From Mastigamoeba balamuthi (lineage: Eukaryota > Evosea > Mastigamoebida > Mastigamoebidae), in the NCBI GenBank assembly GCA_902651635.1, contig CACRSC010000051.1, forward strand, positions 91,913 through 155,912: DNA of 64,000 nucleotides. The letters run 5' to 3'. Position 1 is the stretch's first letter, and every line of letters starts with the position of its first letter. This document shows, piece by piece, positions 22,501-34,373 of this stretch. The translations under genes and the position numbers were made by a program. Under the pieces are notes generated by a model that was not told where the DNA came from, did not search any database, and saw only the letters and a program-made list of their open reading frames with translations.

Positions 22501-25500
22501 GCTCCGCGGCCGTCATCCTCAGCGGCGCCCTGCGGGCCCCCGCGGCCTCGTGCAGCGGCGCCCTCGCCTGCCCCGGCGCGTGCGGCGCCCTCCTTGCCCC
22601 TGCCGTCTGCTCCATCGCGGCCGCCGCCTCTCCGCTGCCAAAGTTGACGCTCTTAGTCGCTTGCTGCTGAGCCGGTGCCGCTGCTGCTGCTGCCAGGGCG
22701 GCCCCGTTCTGCTGCTCGGCGGCGGCAGCAGCGGGCGCGGGTGCAGACCCCTTGAGCCTGAGGAGCAGCGGCTGCAGGCTGGCCTGGACGGCGGGCTTGA
22801 AGTCCGACGCGGCCCTCGCGACGGCCGCGAAGCCCACGGCGTGGGCAATGGGCTCGAGGACCTTCTCCGCGGCCTGGCGCACCTCGAGCGTCCTGTCCTG
22901 CGTGCACGCCAGCAGCGGGCGCACGACGCAGCGCACGGCCTCGCTGTCGGGCTCCGCTGCGGCGAACTCGGCCACGCGCGCGAGCATCGGCGTCACAAAG
23001 GGCCCGAGGACCTCGCGCCTGACAGAGCAGTTGTCCGCGGCCAGCGCGGGCGCCATCGTGGCCACGCTAACGCCCGTCGACGACACCGCCGCGATCCGCA
23101 CGGCGCACTCTATCGCCGCCTCCCTGAGGGGCTTGGTGGCGTCGGCAAAGAGCGCGAGCACGTAGGGAAGCATCATCTGAATGGACCACCAGCCCAGGTG
23201 TCAGTATACAGAAGAGACTGGCAGCTTCACACCCTCCCCACCGGAATGGCACCCAGTGAGAAGGCGATGCGCCCTCAGTATCTCTCGGGCCCTCGTTCTT
23301 GGGAGACTCGAGAGCATGGGGGTGCTACTACACCCTAACACCCACCCTGAGGGTGGGCAAAGCGACCACTTCCGTGGCCGCTAGTGAGCGCACCTTAGCG
23401 GACTTGTCGAAGGCACCCACGGGACCCGTAGCCACCGCAGCGTCAGCCAGCAGTGCCAGGGCCGCGCGGACGACGCTCTTGTTGCTGTCCTGCAGGCGCG
23501 CCTTGAGCAGCACCGGCAGCGGCCCCAGGTTGGCACCGATCCGCGACGAGCACTCGTCCCTCAGCACGCGCTGCAGCTCCGCCAGCGCCTCCACCCTCGT
23601 CTTCCACGCGGGGTTCTCCGCCTCGACCAGGACCTTCTTCGGGAGCCTCGCCCCAAAGTCGGCGCGCGGCCCGGCGCTCTCCTCCTCCGACCTTCCCCCA
23701 GCGGCCCCTCCAGCAGCGCCCGCGGCGCCAGCAGGAGACCAACGCGAGACGAGCGTGGGCTCCGGGACTTCGTTGCCGCCGTCCGCGATGGCCTTGTCGA
23801 CGGCGTCCATCAGGGGCTTGCGGATCTGCGTGGCCTCGAGCAGCTCCCTGACCTTGGGCCCCAGATGCCTGCGCGCCGCCGCGAACAGCTCTATCGCTGC
23901 CGCCTTGCCGGCCGGCGGGCCCTCGAGCGCCGCCTTCGCTCCCGCAACGACGGCCTCGGCCCTGACACCGGCAGCGCCGAACTGGTCCATCGCCCCGCGG
24001 GCCCACGACAGCGCGTCGCCGGCGGTCTTGGGGCTGCGGGCGCCCGCTGCGAGGCCGGCGAAGACCTTGGCGAGGACGTAGGGGTAGCCGACGGCCATGG
24101 AGCAGGCCGTGAGGCACGCGGTGGCCGACGGGCCCTGCTTGGCATCGCCGAGGCGCGGCATCACGAGCGACTCGATCGCAAGCGCCGCGCAGGCGCGGCC
24201 AAACGAGGCGTCGTTCTCCGCGAGGCGCGAGAGCGTCGCGAGCAGCTTGCAGCCCACCTGGAAGTTGCTCTCCTTGGTGAGCTCGGCGATGACGTTGACG
24301 ATCGCCCACGACGAGCCCGGCGGCACGACCTCCACGGCGCCCAGCAGCGTCTCCGCCGCTGCCAGCCTGTCCTTCCACACGCCGCTGTGCAGCCCCGACA
24401 TCACCTCGGGCACCACCAGCTGCGCCGCCTGGTCCATCGCAGCCTCCTTGCTGCTCGGCGCCGGCTCGTCCTCGGTCGCCTCGTCCGCCTTGCCCGCGCC
24501 CCCGGCCGCAGCGGCGCCCTTCTGCGCCCCCTTTGCCGCCGCCGGGCCCCTTGCGGCCACCGCCGCTGTGGGCGCGGACGACCTCGCGGGCGCCGCAGCC
24601 TTGGGGGCGGCGGCAGCGGCCCTGTCGGCTGTGCGCGGCCTCACGGACGCAGCGGCCGACGCCGGCGCACAGCTGCCCGCGACGGCTGCGGCGGCGGCGC
24701 CGACCTTCTCGAGCTTCTTGGGGTCCAGCGACGCGAGCATCGGGGCGATGAGCTCCGCCCCGACGGCAGCCTGCAGCGCGGCGACGCACTGCGCGGCCTG
24801 CGCCCTGACGTCGGCGTTCTCGTGGTCGAGGTGGCGCACAAACAGCGCGCAGAGCGGCCGCGCGGCGCGCACGATCTGCGCGGCGGCCCCCCGAGCGCAG
24901 GCGCCCTCGATCGAGCGCTGCAGCCAGAGCAGCACGTTCTGCGGCACGTAGGGCACCTTGTTGGTGCAGGCGTCCTGGGCGTCCTCGATGAGGTCCGCGA
25001 CGGCGACGCTGTGCTCGGCGATGAGCAGCATCGCCGCCTGCAGCGCCGCCACAAACGTCGGCTTGCGCTCCTTGAAGAGCTGCAGCATCGGGCCGACGAG
25101 GTGCCGCGCGGGCGCGAAGCTGGTGCGCAGGCCGCGGGCGAGCTGGCCGAGCAGCTCGACGGCCTTGAGGCGCACGTTGAGGTTCGAGTCCATGAAGAGC
25201 TTCTTCAGCGCCGAGACGAGCGTCACGTAGTCGCCGCTCGTCTCGAGCAGCGGCGCGTTCTTGCAGATGTCGATCAGCGCCTGCAGCTGCTCGACCTTCT
25301 CGGTCCACTTGCCGGCCTCGAGCGCCTCGTAGAACTTGCCGTTGACCTTGCAGAGCACGTTCACCGGGTCCACAAACGCCAGCGGGTCCACAGCGGCCAC
25401 CGCAGCCGCCGCCCCCGTCCCGGCCGCCCCCGCGCCCGCGCCCGCGCCCCTCGTACCCTTGCTGGCGGCGCCGCGCGGGCCTGGCGCGACCTGGTGACGC

Positions 25501-26881
25501 GCGTGGGGGCCTTCGGCGGCGGCGGGAGCTTCTCAAAGGCGTCCGAGAGCTCCTTCTGCTGCGCGGGCTTGAGGTCCTTGGTGTACGGCGTCATCGCCGA
25601 GGCGCCGGCCCAGCGGCAGAGCTCCACGAGGAACTCGGTGGCCTCCTTGCGCACGTCCTTGTCGCGGTGGCCAAACCACGTGCCCGTCTTCTTGGCGGCC
25701 TCCTTCACCGCAAACTGCTCGGGGCCGAACAGACTGCCGAGTCACACGCGCGCGGTGAGTGCTGTGCTGTACTGTGCCCGCCGCGCGCCAGAGGCAGAGA
25801 GACGCACTCGAGCGCCGTGCGGATGACGCTGATGGACGCGGAGCAGATTTTCGGTGTCTTGTGCGTGGACGCCTTGAGCAGCGCGTCCTGTCCGCGTGCA
25901 AACACCGTTGAGTTCAGCGCCACGCCTGGGCTCAGGTGCTCCCCACTCATCCCCCCAGCATCCCCGTTGTGCGGACAGCGTGCGCCCACGAGTCCCTCTC
26001 CGCTGGCAAGGGCCGCAGCAGACGAGGGCACACGAGCTGCGCCGGACAAGCAGCACCGCAGTGCCCGCGCTGCTGCGGAGCAGAGAGCGGGACAGAGGGA
26101 GGGGCACGGGGCTCGCACCATGACAGACTGGCCCCTGTCGAGCTCGACGAGCAGGAGGAGGCAGTCGGCGGCGGCGGCCTTGGTCTTGGGGCGCGCCCCG
26201 AGGCCCTTCTCGGCGAGGCCCTCGCACAGCGCCGGTATCTCCATCGCCTCGTGCGCCGTCGCAGGCGCGCGGTCCGCGAACTTGGCCAGGAACATGATGC
26301 CGGCCTCCTGCACCGCCGCGCTGCTGTCCGTGACCATCTTCTTCAGCAGCCCGGCTGCCAGGGAGCAGAGGAGGGAGGGGGAGGAAATTAAGCCCGCGGA
26401 CGATTGGAATTGAATTCGGGTCTGCGCGGCTTGATTTGATTTGAATTTGATTTCGCATTGGCGCGAGCGCACCGTATTCGCTGAAGTCAAAGTCGGGCTT
26501 CTCGACGAGCTCCGAGAGCTCCGCGATGCCGTGGGCCCGCGCCTTCCAGTCCTTGTGCGCGACCCTCTGCGCCGGGGGCATCGCCAGGACGGCGGCCGGC
26601 AGCCCGGGCTCGGCCTCGTCGTCGGGCTGCTCGCTGACGGGTATCTCGCGCCTCTCGAGCGGCGCTGGCGCAGGCGACGCCTCGGGCGGCACCTCCGCGA
26701 CCTCGACGGCCGCGGGGGCCTCGTCGGGCGGCGGCTGCTGCAGCTGCAGCGACTGCATATGGGCCTGCAGGGCGGCCAGCGGCGGGGGGACGAAGACGGG
26801 GGCCTCGGGCGCTGGGCCCTCGCCCTCGTAGCTCTCGTAGCTCTCGTTCTCGTAGTCGGCGGCAACGTCCATGCTCTCCAT
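19551..26881 (-). CDS. XMAP215/ch-TOG/Stu2 family microtubule polymerase, 8 exons
   Basis: Predicted TOG-array microtubule plus-end polymerase. After collapsing the assembly duplication the exons are 26473-26881, 26119-26354, 25808-25887, 25491-25733, 23394-25461, 22404-23176, 21367-22336 and 19551-20447; phases close to 1891 aa. TOG1 (about residues 100-310) shows MPPAQRVAHKDWKARAHG, YAGLLKKMVTDSSAAVQEAG, DALLKASTHKTPKI and ELCRWAGASAM. TOG2 starts FVDPVNVLCKVNGKFYEALE. Two or more further HEAT/TOG arrays follow (GVWKDRLAAAETLLGAVE; NPAWKTRVEALAELQRV). The C-terminus is low complexity, ending in the conserved-looking RERLAMLR. Intron 4 (25462-25490) is only 29 nt on this model. Diverges from the Sfi1-like gene, also a spindle/centrosome-type protein. 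Confidence 0.88.
20267..21997. repeat. Unmerged contig overlap, 865 bp x2
   Basis: 20267-21131 and 21133-21997 appear identical and are separated by the single N at 21132. The repeat ends exactly at the N on both sides, so this is best explained as two overlapping contig ends joined without merging. It duplicates part of exon 7, intron 7 and the start of exon 8 of the XMAP215 gene. Confidence 0.9.
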
Positions 26882-27243
26882 GGGTGGCTCTGCGTGTCCG
26901 GGATGAGGCCGTACGTGTAGTGCTGGTGTGGGGGGGCACGGGTCTCGTGTGCGCGTCCAGAAGCCCCGCTGGTGTGTGCTCACGTGGCCCCGGGGCTTTT
27001 TAGTTGTGGGCTCTGTTTTGGCGCGAAAAGCCGCCAATACACGGGAAAATATCGCAATATCACATGCTTTATCCCCCAGAAACAGCCGCCCTCCCTTCTC
27101 CTCTTTGCGGCGTAGGTGCTCACCTTCCGGCCAGCGGCTGGGGTGCCGCCGGGGAAGCGCGGAAGAGCATGGACCCCCCAGATCAGAGGAAACCCCCCGA
27201 AGAATCATTTACCCCGGTAAATCCGCAGATATTCCCCGTGGCG
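26882..27243. promoter_or_regulatory. Bidirectional promoter with E2F-like palindrome
   Basis: Intergenic space between the XMAP215 ATG (minus, 26881) and the Sfi1-like ATG (plus, 27244). At 27016-27029 is TTTTGGCGCGAAAA, which contains TTTGGCGCGAAA, a strong match to the E2F/DP consensus (TTTSSCGCSAAA-like). The assembly copy carries the same site at 29484-29497. A spindle/centrosome gene pair under an E2F-like site fits S/G2 expression; that link is inference. Confidence 0.6.
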
Positions 27244-28618
27244 ATGAATCTGGACGGCGCGTTCATCGCCGCCGGCAAGGCCGTCGCGCAGCGCTGCCTC
27301 CGCGCGTGGCACGCCTACGCCCGCGACCGCTCGCGCCAGCGCTCCTGCGCCGTCGCCGCCACGCTCGCCCGCGCCGCCCGCCTCGAGCGCGCCTGCCTCC
27401 GCGCGTGGTCCGGTGACGTGGCACTGCGCCGCCCCCGCGGGCTCCTCGCCGCCAAGTCGCACCGGCGGCTCGCGCTGGCGCGCACGGCGCTGCGCTCGTG
27501 GTCGCTCGCAGCACGCCAGAAGCGCCTCGACGACGCGCGAGAGGCGGTGACGTGTCGCCCAGCCTGCTGACGTGTCTGCTCTCCTGAGCTCACGCGCGCG
27601 TCACAAAACCCGCTGGAAAAATCGTGCGCGGGCATGCAGGAGAGGCTGGAGAGAGCGGTGGGGCACTGCGAGCGCGGCGTGGCGGCCAAGGCCCTGAGGG
27701 CGTGGGCCGCGCGGGCGGCGTGCGCGGCTCGGGCGAGGGCCGTGTTCCAGCGCGTGCAGGGCAGGGCAGCGGAGACCTGCAAGCGCGCAGCACTGCTCGG
27801 GTGGCGCGCGTGGTCCACGGAGCAGAAGTCGCTCGCACGCATTGCTCCCTCCCTCTTCCCCCACCCCCGCTTGGGCGTGGGCGGTGCCTGACCCTCTGTG
27901 CCCCCCCAGAGGTGCGCGGAAGAGGTGCGGGCAGGAGTGGTGCTGCGCACGGCGTTGCTGGCGTGGAGGAGCGCTGCGAGGCAGCAGCAGGACCTGCGCC
28001 GCCGCGTTGAAGCTGCGGCGGCCGTCCACCGGAGGTCGTCTCTGAGAGCCTGCTTCAGTGCCTTCATTGTGCGCCCCCGCCAGAGGCAGCGCTGGCGACA
28101 CGTCTCACATTGCCGGCTCAGGAGAACGCCACTCGCAGAGCACATTCGCGAGCGCAAGCCACGCAAGCCGCCCTGATAAGGAGCCGGTTCCTCATGGCGT
28201 GAGCAACACGAACCCCCGTGCCCCGCTGAATGAGCTGGCCCCCGACCTAGACGGGCCCTCGAGGAGTGGAGAGCGTTCGCTTCGTACAGAGCTGAGCGGA
28301 AGTTGCTCACCGTCCGCGCGTTCCTGCACCGCAAGGACGTGCTGGTCGCCCAGGTGCGTCGGCCTGGCTCAACTGCGCCTCTGTGCTCACCGACGCGGCG
28401 CAGGCGTTCTATGCGTTCAAGTACAACCACGAGCAAGCCGTCGCCAACGCCACTGCAGAGATGCGCCTGGCACGCGACCACCAAAAGAGCGCCCGAAAGC
28501 GTACGAACCGAACAGACTGTGTTCTGCTTCCTCAGCTGCGGTGCAGGTCTGCTGAGACAGCTGTTCTGCCACTGGAGGGCCCACGCGGCTGCGCACAAGG
28601 CGCGCGCGCTCGAGTGCG
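27244..28618 (+). other. Sfi1-like gene, truncated assembly copy
   Basis: The 5' part of the Sfi1-like gene as present in the left contig, cut at the N (28619). It should be collapsed with 29713-31087, which continues to the natural stop. Confidence 0.85.
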
Positions 28619-29712
28619 NCAGGAGGAGGCAGTCGGCGGCGGCGGCCTTGGTCTTGGGGCGCGCCCCGAGGCCCTTCTCGGCGAGGCCCTCGCACAGCGC
28701 CGGTATCTCCATCGCCTCGTGCGCCGTCGCAGGCGCGCGGTCCGCGAACTTGGCCAGGAACATGATGCCGGCCTCCTGCACCGCCGCGCTGCTGTCCGTG
28801 ACCATCTTCTTCAGCAGCCCGGCTGCCAGGGAGCAGAGGAGGGAGGGGGAGGAAATTAAGCCCGCGGACGATTGGAATTGAATTCGGGTCTGCGCGGCTT
28901 GATTTGATTTGAATTTGATTTCGCATTGGCGCGAGCGCACCGTATTCGCTGAAGTCAAAGTCGGGCTTCTCGACGAGCTCCGAGAGCTCCGCGATGCCGT
29001 GGGCCCGCGCCTTCCAGTCCTTGTGCGCGACCCTCTGCGCCGGGGGCATCGCCAGGACGGCGGCCGGCAGCCCGGGCTCGGCCTCGTCGTCGGGCTGCTC
29101 GCTGACGGGTATCTCGCGCCTCTCGAGCGGCGCTGGCGCAGGCGACGCCTCGGGCGGCACCTCCGCGACCTCGACGGCCGCGGGGGCCTCGTCGGGCGGC
29201 GGCTGCTGCAGCTGCAGCGACTGCATATGGGCCTGCAGGGCGGCCAGCGGCGGGGGGACGAAGACGGGGGCCTCGGGCGCTGGGCCCTCGCCCTCGTAGC
29301 TCTCGTAGCTCTCGTTCTCGTAGTCGGCGGCAACGTCCATGCTCTCCATGGGTGGCTCTGCGTGTCCGGGATGAGGCCGTACGTGTAGTGCTGGTGTGGG
29401 GGGGCACGGGTCTCGTGTGCGCGTCCAGAAGCCCCGCTGGTGTGTGCTCACGTGGCCCCGGGGCTTTTTAGTTGTGGGCTCTGTTTTGGCGCGAAAAGCC
29501 GCCAATACACGGGAAAATATCGCAATATCACATGCTTTATCCCCCAGAAACAGCCGCCCTCCCTTCTCCTCTTTGCGGCGTAGGTGCTCACCTTCCGGCC
29601 AGCGGCTGGGGTGCCGCCGGGGAAGCGCGGAAGAGCATGGACCCCCCAGATCAGAGGAAACCCCCCCGAAGAATCATTTACCCCGGTAAATCCGCAGATA
29701 TTCCCCGTGGCG

Positions 29713-31884
29713 ATGAATCTGGACGGCGCGTTCATCGCCGCCGGCAAGGCCGTCGCGCAGCGCTGCCTCCGCGCGTGGCACGCCTACGCCCGCGACCGCT
29801 CGCGCCAGCGCTCCTGCGCCGTCGCCGCCACGCTCGCCCGCGCCGCCCGCCTCGAGCGCGCCTGCCTCCGCGCGTGGTCCGGTGACGTGGCACTGCGCCG
29901 CCCCCGCGGGCTCCTCGCCGCCAAGTCGCACCGGCGGCTCGCGCTGGCGCGCACGGCGCTGCGCTCGTGGTCGCTCGCAGCACGCCAGAAGCGCCTCGAC
30001 GACGCGCGAGAGGCGGTGACGTGTCGCCCAGCCTGCTGACGTGTCTGCTCTCCTGAGCTCACGCGCGCGTCACAAAACCCGCTGGAAAAATCGTGCGCGG
30101 GCATGCAGGAGAGGCTGGAGAGAGCGGTGGGGCACTGCGAGCGCGGCGTGGCGGCCAAGGCCCTGAGGGCGTGGGCCGCGCGGGCGGCGTGCGCGGCTCG
30201 GGCGAGGGCCGTGTTCCAGCGCGTGCAGGGCAGGGCAGCGGAGACCTGCAAGCGCGCAGCACTGCTCGGGTGGCGCGCGTGGTCCACGGAGCAGAAGTCG
30301 CTCGCACGCATTGCTCCCTCCCTCTTCCCCCACCCCCGCTTGGGCGTGGGCGGTGCCTGACCCTCTGTGCCCCCCCAGAGGTGCGCGGAAGAGGTGCGGG
30401 CAGGAGTGGTGCTGCGCACGGCGTTGCTGGCGTGGAGGAGCGCTGCGAGGCAGCAGCAGGACCTGCGCCGCCGCGTTGAAGCTGCGGCGGCCGTCCACCG
30501 GAGGTCGTCTCTGAGAGCCTGCTTCAGTGCCTTCATTGTGCGCCTCCGCCAGAGGCAGCGCTGGCGACACGTCTCACATTGCCGGCTCAGGAGAACGCCA
30601 CTCGCAGAGCACATTCGCGAGCGCAAGCCACGCAAGCCGCCCTGATAAGGAGCCGGTTCCTCATGGCGTGAGCAACACGAACCCCCGTGCCCCGCTGAAT
30701 GAGCTGGCCCCCGACCTAGACGGGCCCTCGAGGAGTGGAGAGCGTTCGCTTCGTACAGAGCTGAGCGGAAGTTGCTCACCGTCCGCGCGTTCCTGCACCG
30801 CAAGGACGTGCTGGTCGCCCAGGTGCGTCGGCCTGGCTCAACTGCGCCTCTGTGCTCACCGACGCGGCGCAGGCGTTCTATGCGTTCAAGTACAACCACG
30901 AGCAAGCCGTCGCCAACGCCACTGCAGAGATGCGCCTGGCACGCGACCACCAAAAGAGCGCCCGAAAGCGTACGAACCGAACAGACTGTGTTCTGCTTCC
31001 TCAGCTGCGGTGCAGGTCTGCTGAGACAGCTGTTCTGCCACTGGAGGGCCCACGCGGCTGCGCACAAGGCGCGCGCGCTCGAGTGCGACAGAGCGCTGGC
31101 ACTGCTGCGCGCCAGGCTTCTCCGCAACGCCCTGGCCGCGTGGCTCTCATACGCCGCGGAGAGGTCGCAGCTGAGGTCGCAGGCCTCTGCTGTCGCCCTC
31201 CGCCGCAACGCCCGCCTGGCCAGGGAGAGCCTCGAGGCCTGGTGCGCTGGCGTCGCTGCCGTCCAGCGCCGCAAGGTGCAGGATGCGAGGGCTGCCCGTT
31301 TCTGGGCCACGCGACTCTGCCGCGAGGTCGTCGTGGCCTGGAGGGCGTCTCTGGCGGAGAAGGCGTGGTACCACGCGGAGAGGGAGGCGGCGATGCAAAA
31401 GTACCGCGCCCGCGTCCTCGAGGACGCCGCCCGTGCGTGGGTGGAGGTAGCGTGGCTTCTCTGGGGTCCTTGTTGCAACGATCGTTTGTCTCACAGGTCC
31501 ACGCAGGCTGCGGCCAGGATGACGCCTCCCCCTCCGCCGCCGCTGGTGTCACTGCGCCGAGAGGTGGAAACGCCGTACGACCGCCCAGCAGCGGCTGGAA
31601 CGGCGAGGCAGAGACCACAGCCGCGTGTGCCGTTGTTTCTCGCACAGGGCGGAACGAGTGGCGGCGTTGCTGCAAGGGCACAGCCGAGGCAGGCAGAGAT
31701 CCGAGAGGGGACGCCCGAGTTGGCTGCTGTGCGCGAAATGGTCAGGGAGCTGTCGAGCGTCAACGACCTGATGCGAGACCCGCAGTGCTCGGGCGACACA
31801 CTGGTGACGTTACGTGCACGAAGGCAGGAGCTCGGAAGACGCATCACCGACGCTCTGAAAGAAATAAAAGAATCACTGACCTGA
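29713..31884 (+). CDS. Sfi1-like centrin-binding repeat protein
   Basis: Predicted long helical protein built of short repeats with a conserved Trp, like Sfi1 scaffolds that bind centrin at centrosomes or basal bodies. At least twelve repeats are visible, e.g. RCLRAWHAYARDR, ACLRAWSGDVALR, KALRAWAARAA, TALLAWRSAARQQ, EEWRAFASYRAERK, LFCHWRAHAAAH, ALAAWLSYAAERS, SLEAWCAGVAAV and VVVAWRASLAEKA. Exon 1 is 29713-30015 and exon 2 starts at 30109. Later boundaries are less certain, including a donor near 30300 that could be GT (aa|gtcgct) or GC (ctc|gcacgc). A proline-rich stretch (MTPPPPPPL) and a short coiled-coil-like C-terminus end at 31884. Adjacent divergent XMAP215 supports a microtubule-organising role. 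Centrin binding itself is not shown by the sequence. Confidence 0.72.
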
Positions 31885-31994
31885 TGAGGAATGAAGATGG
31901 TCTGCTATTCGCTACCAAAACAAAAACGTTAGGTCTTTGGTCTGTTGAAGATCGCTCGAAGGCATACGAACTTTTCAGAACATAATTGTGAAAA

Positions 31995-32065
31995 GCGTTC
32001 GTGGTTCAATGGTAGAATCTACGCCTCCCACGTGTAGGACCCGGGTCCGATTCCCGGCGAACGCA
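31995..32065 (+). tRNA. tRNA-Gly (CCC)
   Basis: Folds as a full cloverleaf: acceptor GCGTTCG/CGAACGC with discriminator A; D stem GTTC/GAAT; anticodon stem TACGC/GTGTA with loop CTCCCAC (anticodon CCC); T stem CCGGG/CCCGG. No intron. No CCA is encoded, as expected for eukaryotes. Confidence 0.93.
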
Positions 32066-32066
32066 G

Positions 32067-32076
32067 ATTTTTTTGT
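32067..32076 (+). terminator. Pol III terminator of tRNA-Gly
   Basis: A T run (ATTTTTTTG) begins three bases after the tRNA, the usual RNA polymerase III stop. Confidence 0.75.
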
Positions 32077-32223
32077 TTAAACAAAAACACCAAGATGGGA
32101 TTTTTATGTCCAAGTATCCGACCACCAAGATACCACTGTCTCAATTTTGGACTTCCTTCTGGAAACAGCTTCAAGGAAAAGGTAACTTAGTTGCGCTAGA
32201 CGGCGATCTCGCGTGCGATCCTG

Positions 32224-34286
32224 ATGAAAGCCCTCGTCGCAGTCACCCGCGCCGTCCAGCGTGGGGCATCCGTTCGTGCCCTCCGCCCCAAAGAAACGAC
32301 CGTCTCGGCACAGCAGCAGCCGCAGCAGCCCTCTCACACAGTATGACCCTCAGTCTGTGGTGGACAAGGTCCTCTCCCCAGAGGCCCAGCAGGCGTCCAG
32401 GCAGATATGGTGGCTCCGACGCGTCTCACGCCCCACGCCGTCGTCTCAACACGGTTCCGTGCAGGGAGCTGCTGGCCAGGTACCACAAGGACATCAGCCC
32501 CGTCGACCTGGCGAGGTCTCGCGGATATTGGCCTCACGTCCGGCGAGTACCCGATGATCGCGGGCTCCGAGGTCCCCGTCCCCGACGCCGAGGCCCACCA
32601 GTGGGCCCTCCAGGCCCGCTCCGCCATGGCCCACGCCAGCGCCGCCTACGGGTACACAAGTGGCCACGTCAGCCCCCTCTGCGCCGAGGATATTTTTGGC
32701 GTTTTCTGCATGAAATTCGGCCGTCAATTGAATCTGACCGCGTCGCTTTTCGCTCTTCGCGGCTGCGCAGGTGGAAGGTGACGTCTGGGGTGATGACGGG
32801 GCTGGTCGAGAACGGTGAGGCGCCGTCGATGGCGAAGCTGGCGCCGCTGGTGCAGGTGGGGGGCGACGCCGGCGAGGCGGACCTCGACGCCGCTCTGGTG
32901 CGCCTGGGCCTCGGCCGCTCGGCCGTCGTCGACTGCACGTGGGACACGGGGCCCTACTGCCCCGCGCACTACGTCGTCTACGACCACAACATCCCCGCGA
33001 TCGTCGTCGCGTTCCGAGGCACGATGGGCGTCAGCGACTCGGCCACGGACCTCGTTGCGCAGGTGCCGCGTCGTTTCCGGACCGCGTTCCAACGGTTTAC
33101 TGAGTCCCACCTGAGCAGCCCACAGACGTCACGCTGTGGGGAGTCAAGGGGACGGCGCACAGCGGCATTCTCCTGGCCGCGCAACGCAAGCTCGAGCGAC
33201 TGGCTCCGAAGATCGAAGAGGCCCTCGCGATGCTGCCCCAGGGGTCCACGCCCAGCGTGGTCGTCACGGGGCACAGCCTGGGCGGCGGCACGTCGACGCT
33301 GTTCTCGGTGCTCGCGGCGGAGGCGCACCCCGAGTGGAATGTGCACTGCTGGGCGTTCGCCCCCGCAGCGGTCCTGAGCAAGGGCCTCGCGAGCCACCCG
33401 AGAACGATGGAGGTCGTGGTCTCCGTGTGGAGAGGCGACGACATGGTCCCGCGTCTCTCGCTCGGCAGCATGGAGCTGCTCAAGAGAATCGGTACCCTCT
33501 CGAGACGCCGAGGCCGCCGCTCACTCCACGGGGGTGTCTGCACACAGTCCAGAGGGTCAACGCCAGCAGGGGCGACTGCACGTCGACGCGGATTGCTAAG
33601 CTGGCGTTCGGGTCTGCCACGACGCCGGCGACGTTCAAGGCCGCGGTGGAGGCAGCGAGGGCCGAGTGCGCCACGGACGCGGCCGTGCAGGAGTCGCTGC
33701 TCTTCGCGTGCGGGAGGATCTACGTCATCCGGGCGACAGAGCGGACCGAGTCGGAGAAGGCGGCCGCCAAGAGGGCCGGGCTGACGACCAACCCCAATAC
33801 GTTCTCGCTGATGAAGGTGCCGGACCACGCCACCCTTGGCGAGATCATCGTCAACGGGTCGATGTTTGTCGACCACCTGCCGCACAGGTCAGCCCCAAGC
33901 ACGCGCACATCCATGCATTTGCTGACCGGCCCCTACGCAGAGTCGAAATCGCACTCGATGCGGTGGTCAAGGACCTGATGTACAACGCTGCGCTGCTCAA
34001 AGGCACTCCACCCGTTCCGCCCGCCGAGCAGGAGGCACCGCCACCGCCAGTTCCCTCGCGCTCGCTGAGGACCAGCTCCCTGACAATGAGCCCTGTTCCA
34101 GCTCGCCCTCTGCGAGCCAGCTCGCAGGAAATGAGCCCGGTGGTGCCAGCGCGCCCTCTGCGCATCAGCTCGCAGGCAATGGCCCCTGCTTCCCGCGACC
34201 ATATGCCTGCGCCTTCGAGCGAGCAGACAGCCGTGACGCAGGTGCAGCAGGCGCATGCTGCGCCACCCATCAACCTCCTCGACTGA
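32224..34286 (+). CDS. Class-3 lipase-like alpha/beta hydrolase (paralogue A), one frameshift
   Basis: Predicted lipase/esterase. Exons 32224-32253, 32342-32409, 32465-32651, 32771-33062, 33119-33491, 33548-33887, 33941-34286. The nucleophile elbow is VVTGHSLGGGTSTLF and the preceding strand IVVAFRGTMGVSDS carries the oxyanion-type FRGT, as in Lipase_3 proteins. Exon boundaries match paralogues B (34374) and C (59715), including the phase-2 intron before ELLARYHKD. Exon 3 needs two extra bases: after SPVDLA the homologous GLADIGLTSGEYP reads in another frame, at a GAGGTC where a GGGG run would restore register. This is either an error or a recent break. The C-terminus (about 100 aa) is rich in Pro/Ser with repeated PARPLR-SSQ units not seen in B or C. 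Length about 545 aa if read through. Confidence 0.78.
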
Positions 34287-34373
34287 ACAACCTTCACTTT
34301 CAAAAACCGGCAGCTACTTCTGCCAAAAACAAAGTGGCCCAACGTTGGTCTGTACGTTCGTCGTGCTGCATTG

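Larger units (their letters stand above)
26152..31087. repeat. Unmerged contig overlap, about 2468 bp x2
   Basis: 26152-28618 recurs at 28620-31087 around the single N at 28619. Two differences were noticed: a C run of 6 versus 7 (near 27190 and 29660) and one base near 28075/30544. The second copy therefore repeats XMAP215 exons 1-2 (28620-29349, minus), the shared promoter and the start of the Sfi1-like gene. The differences could be base-calling error or allelic variation. Confidence 0.9.
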
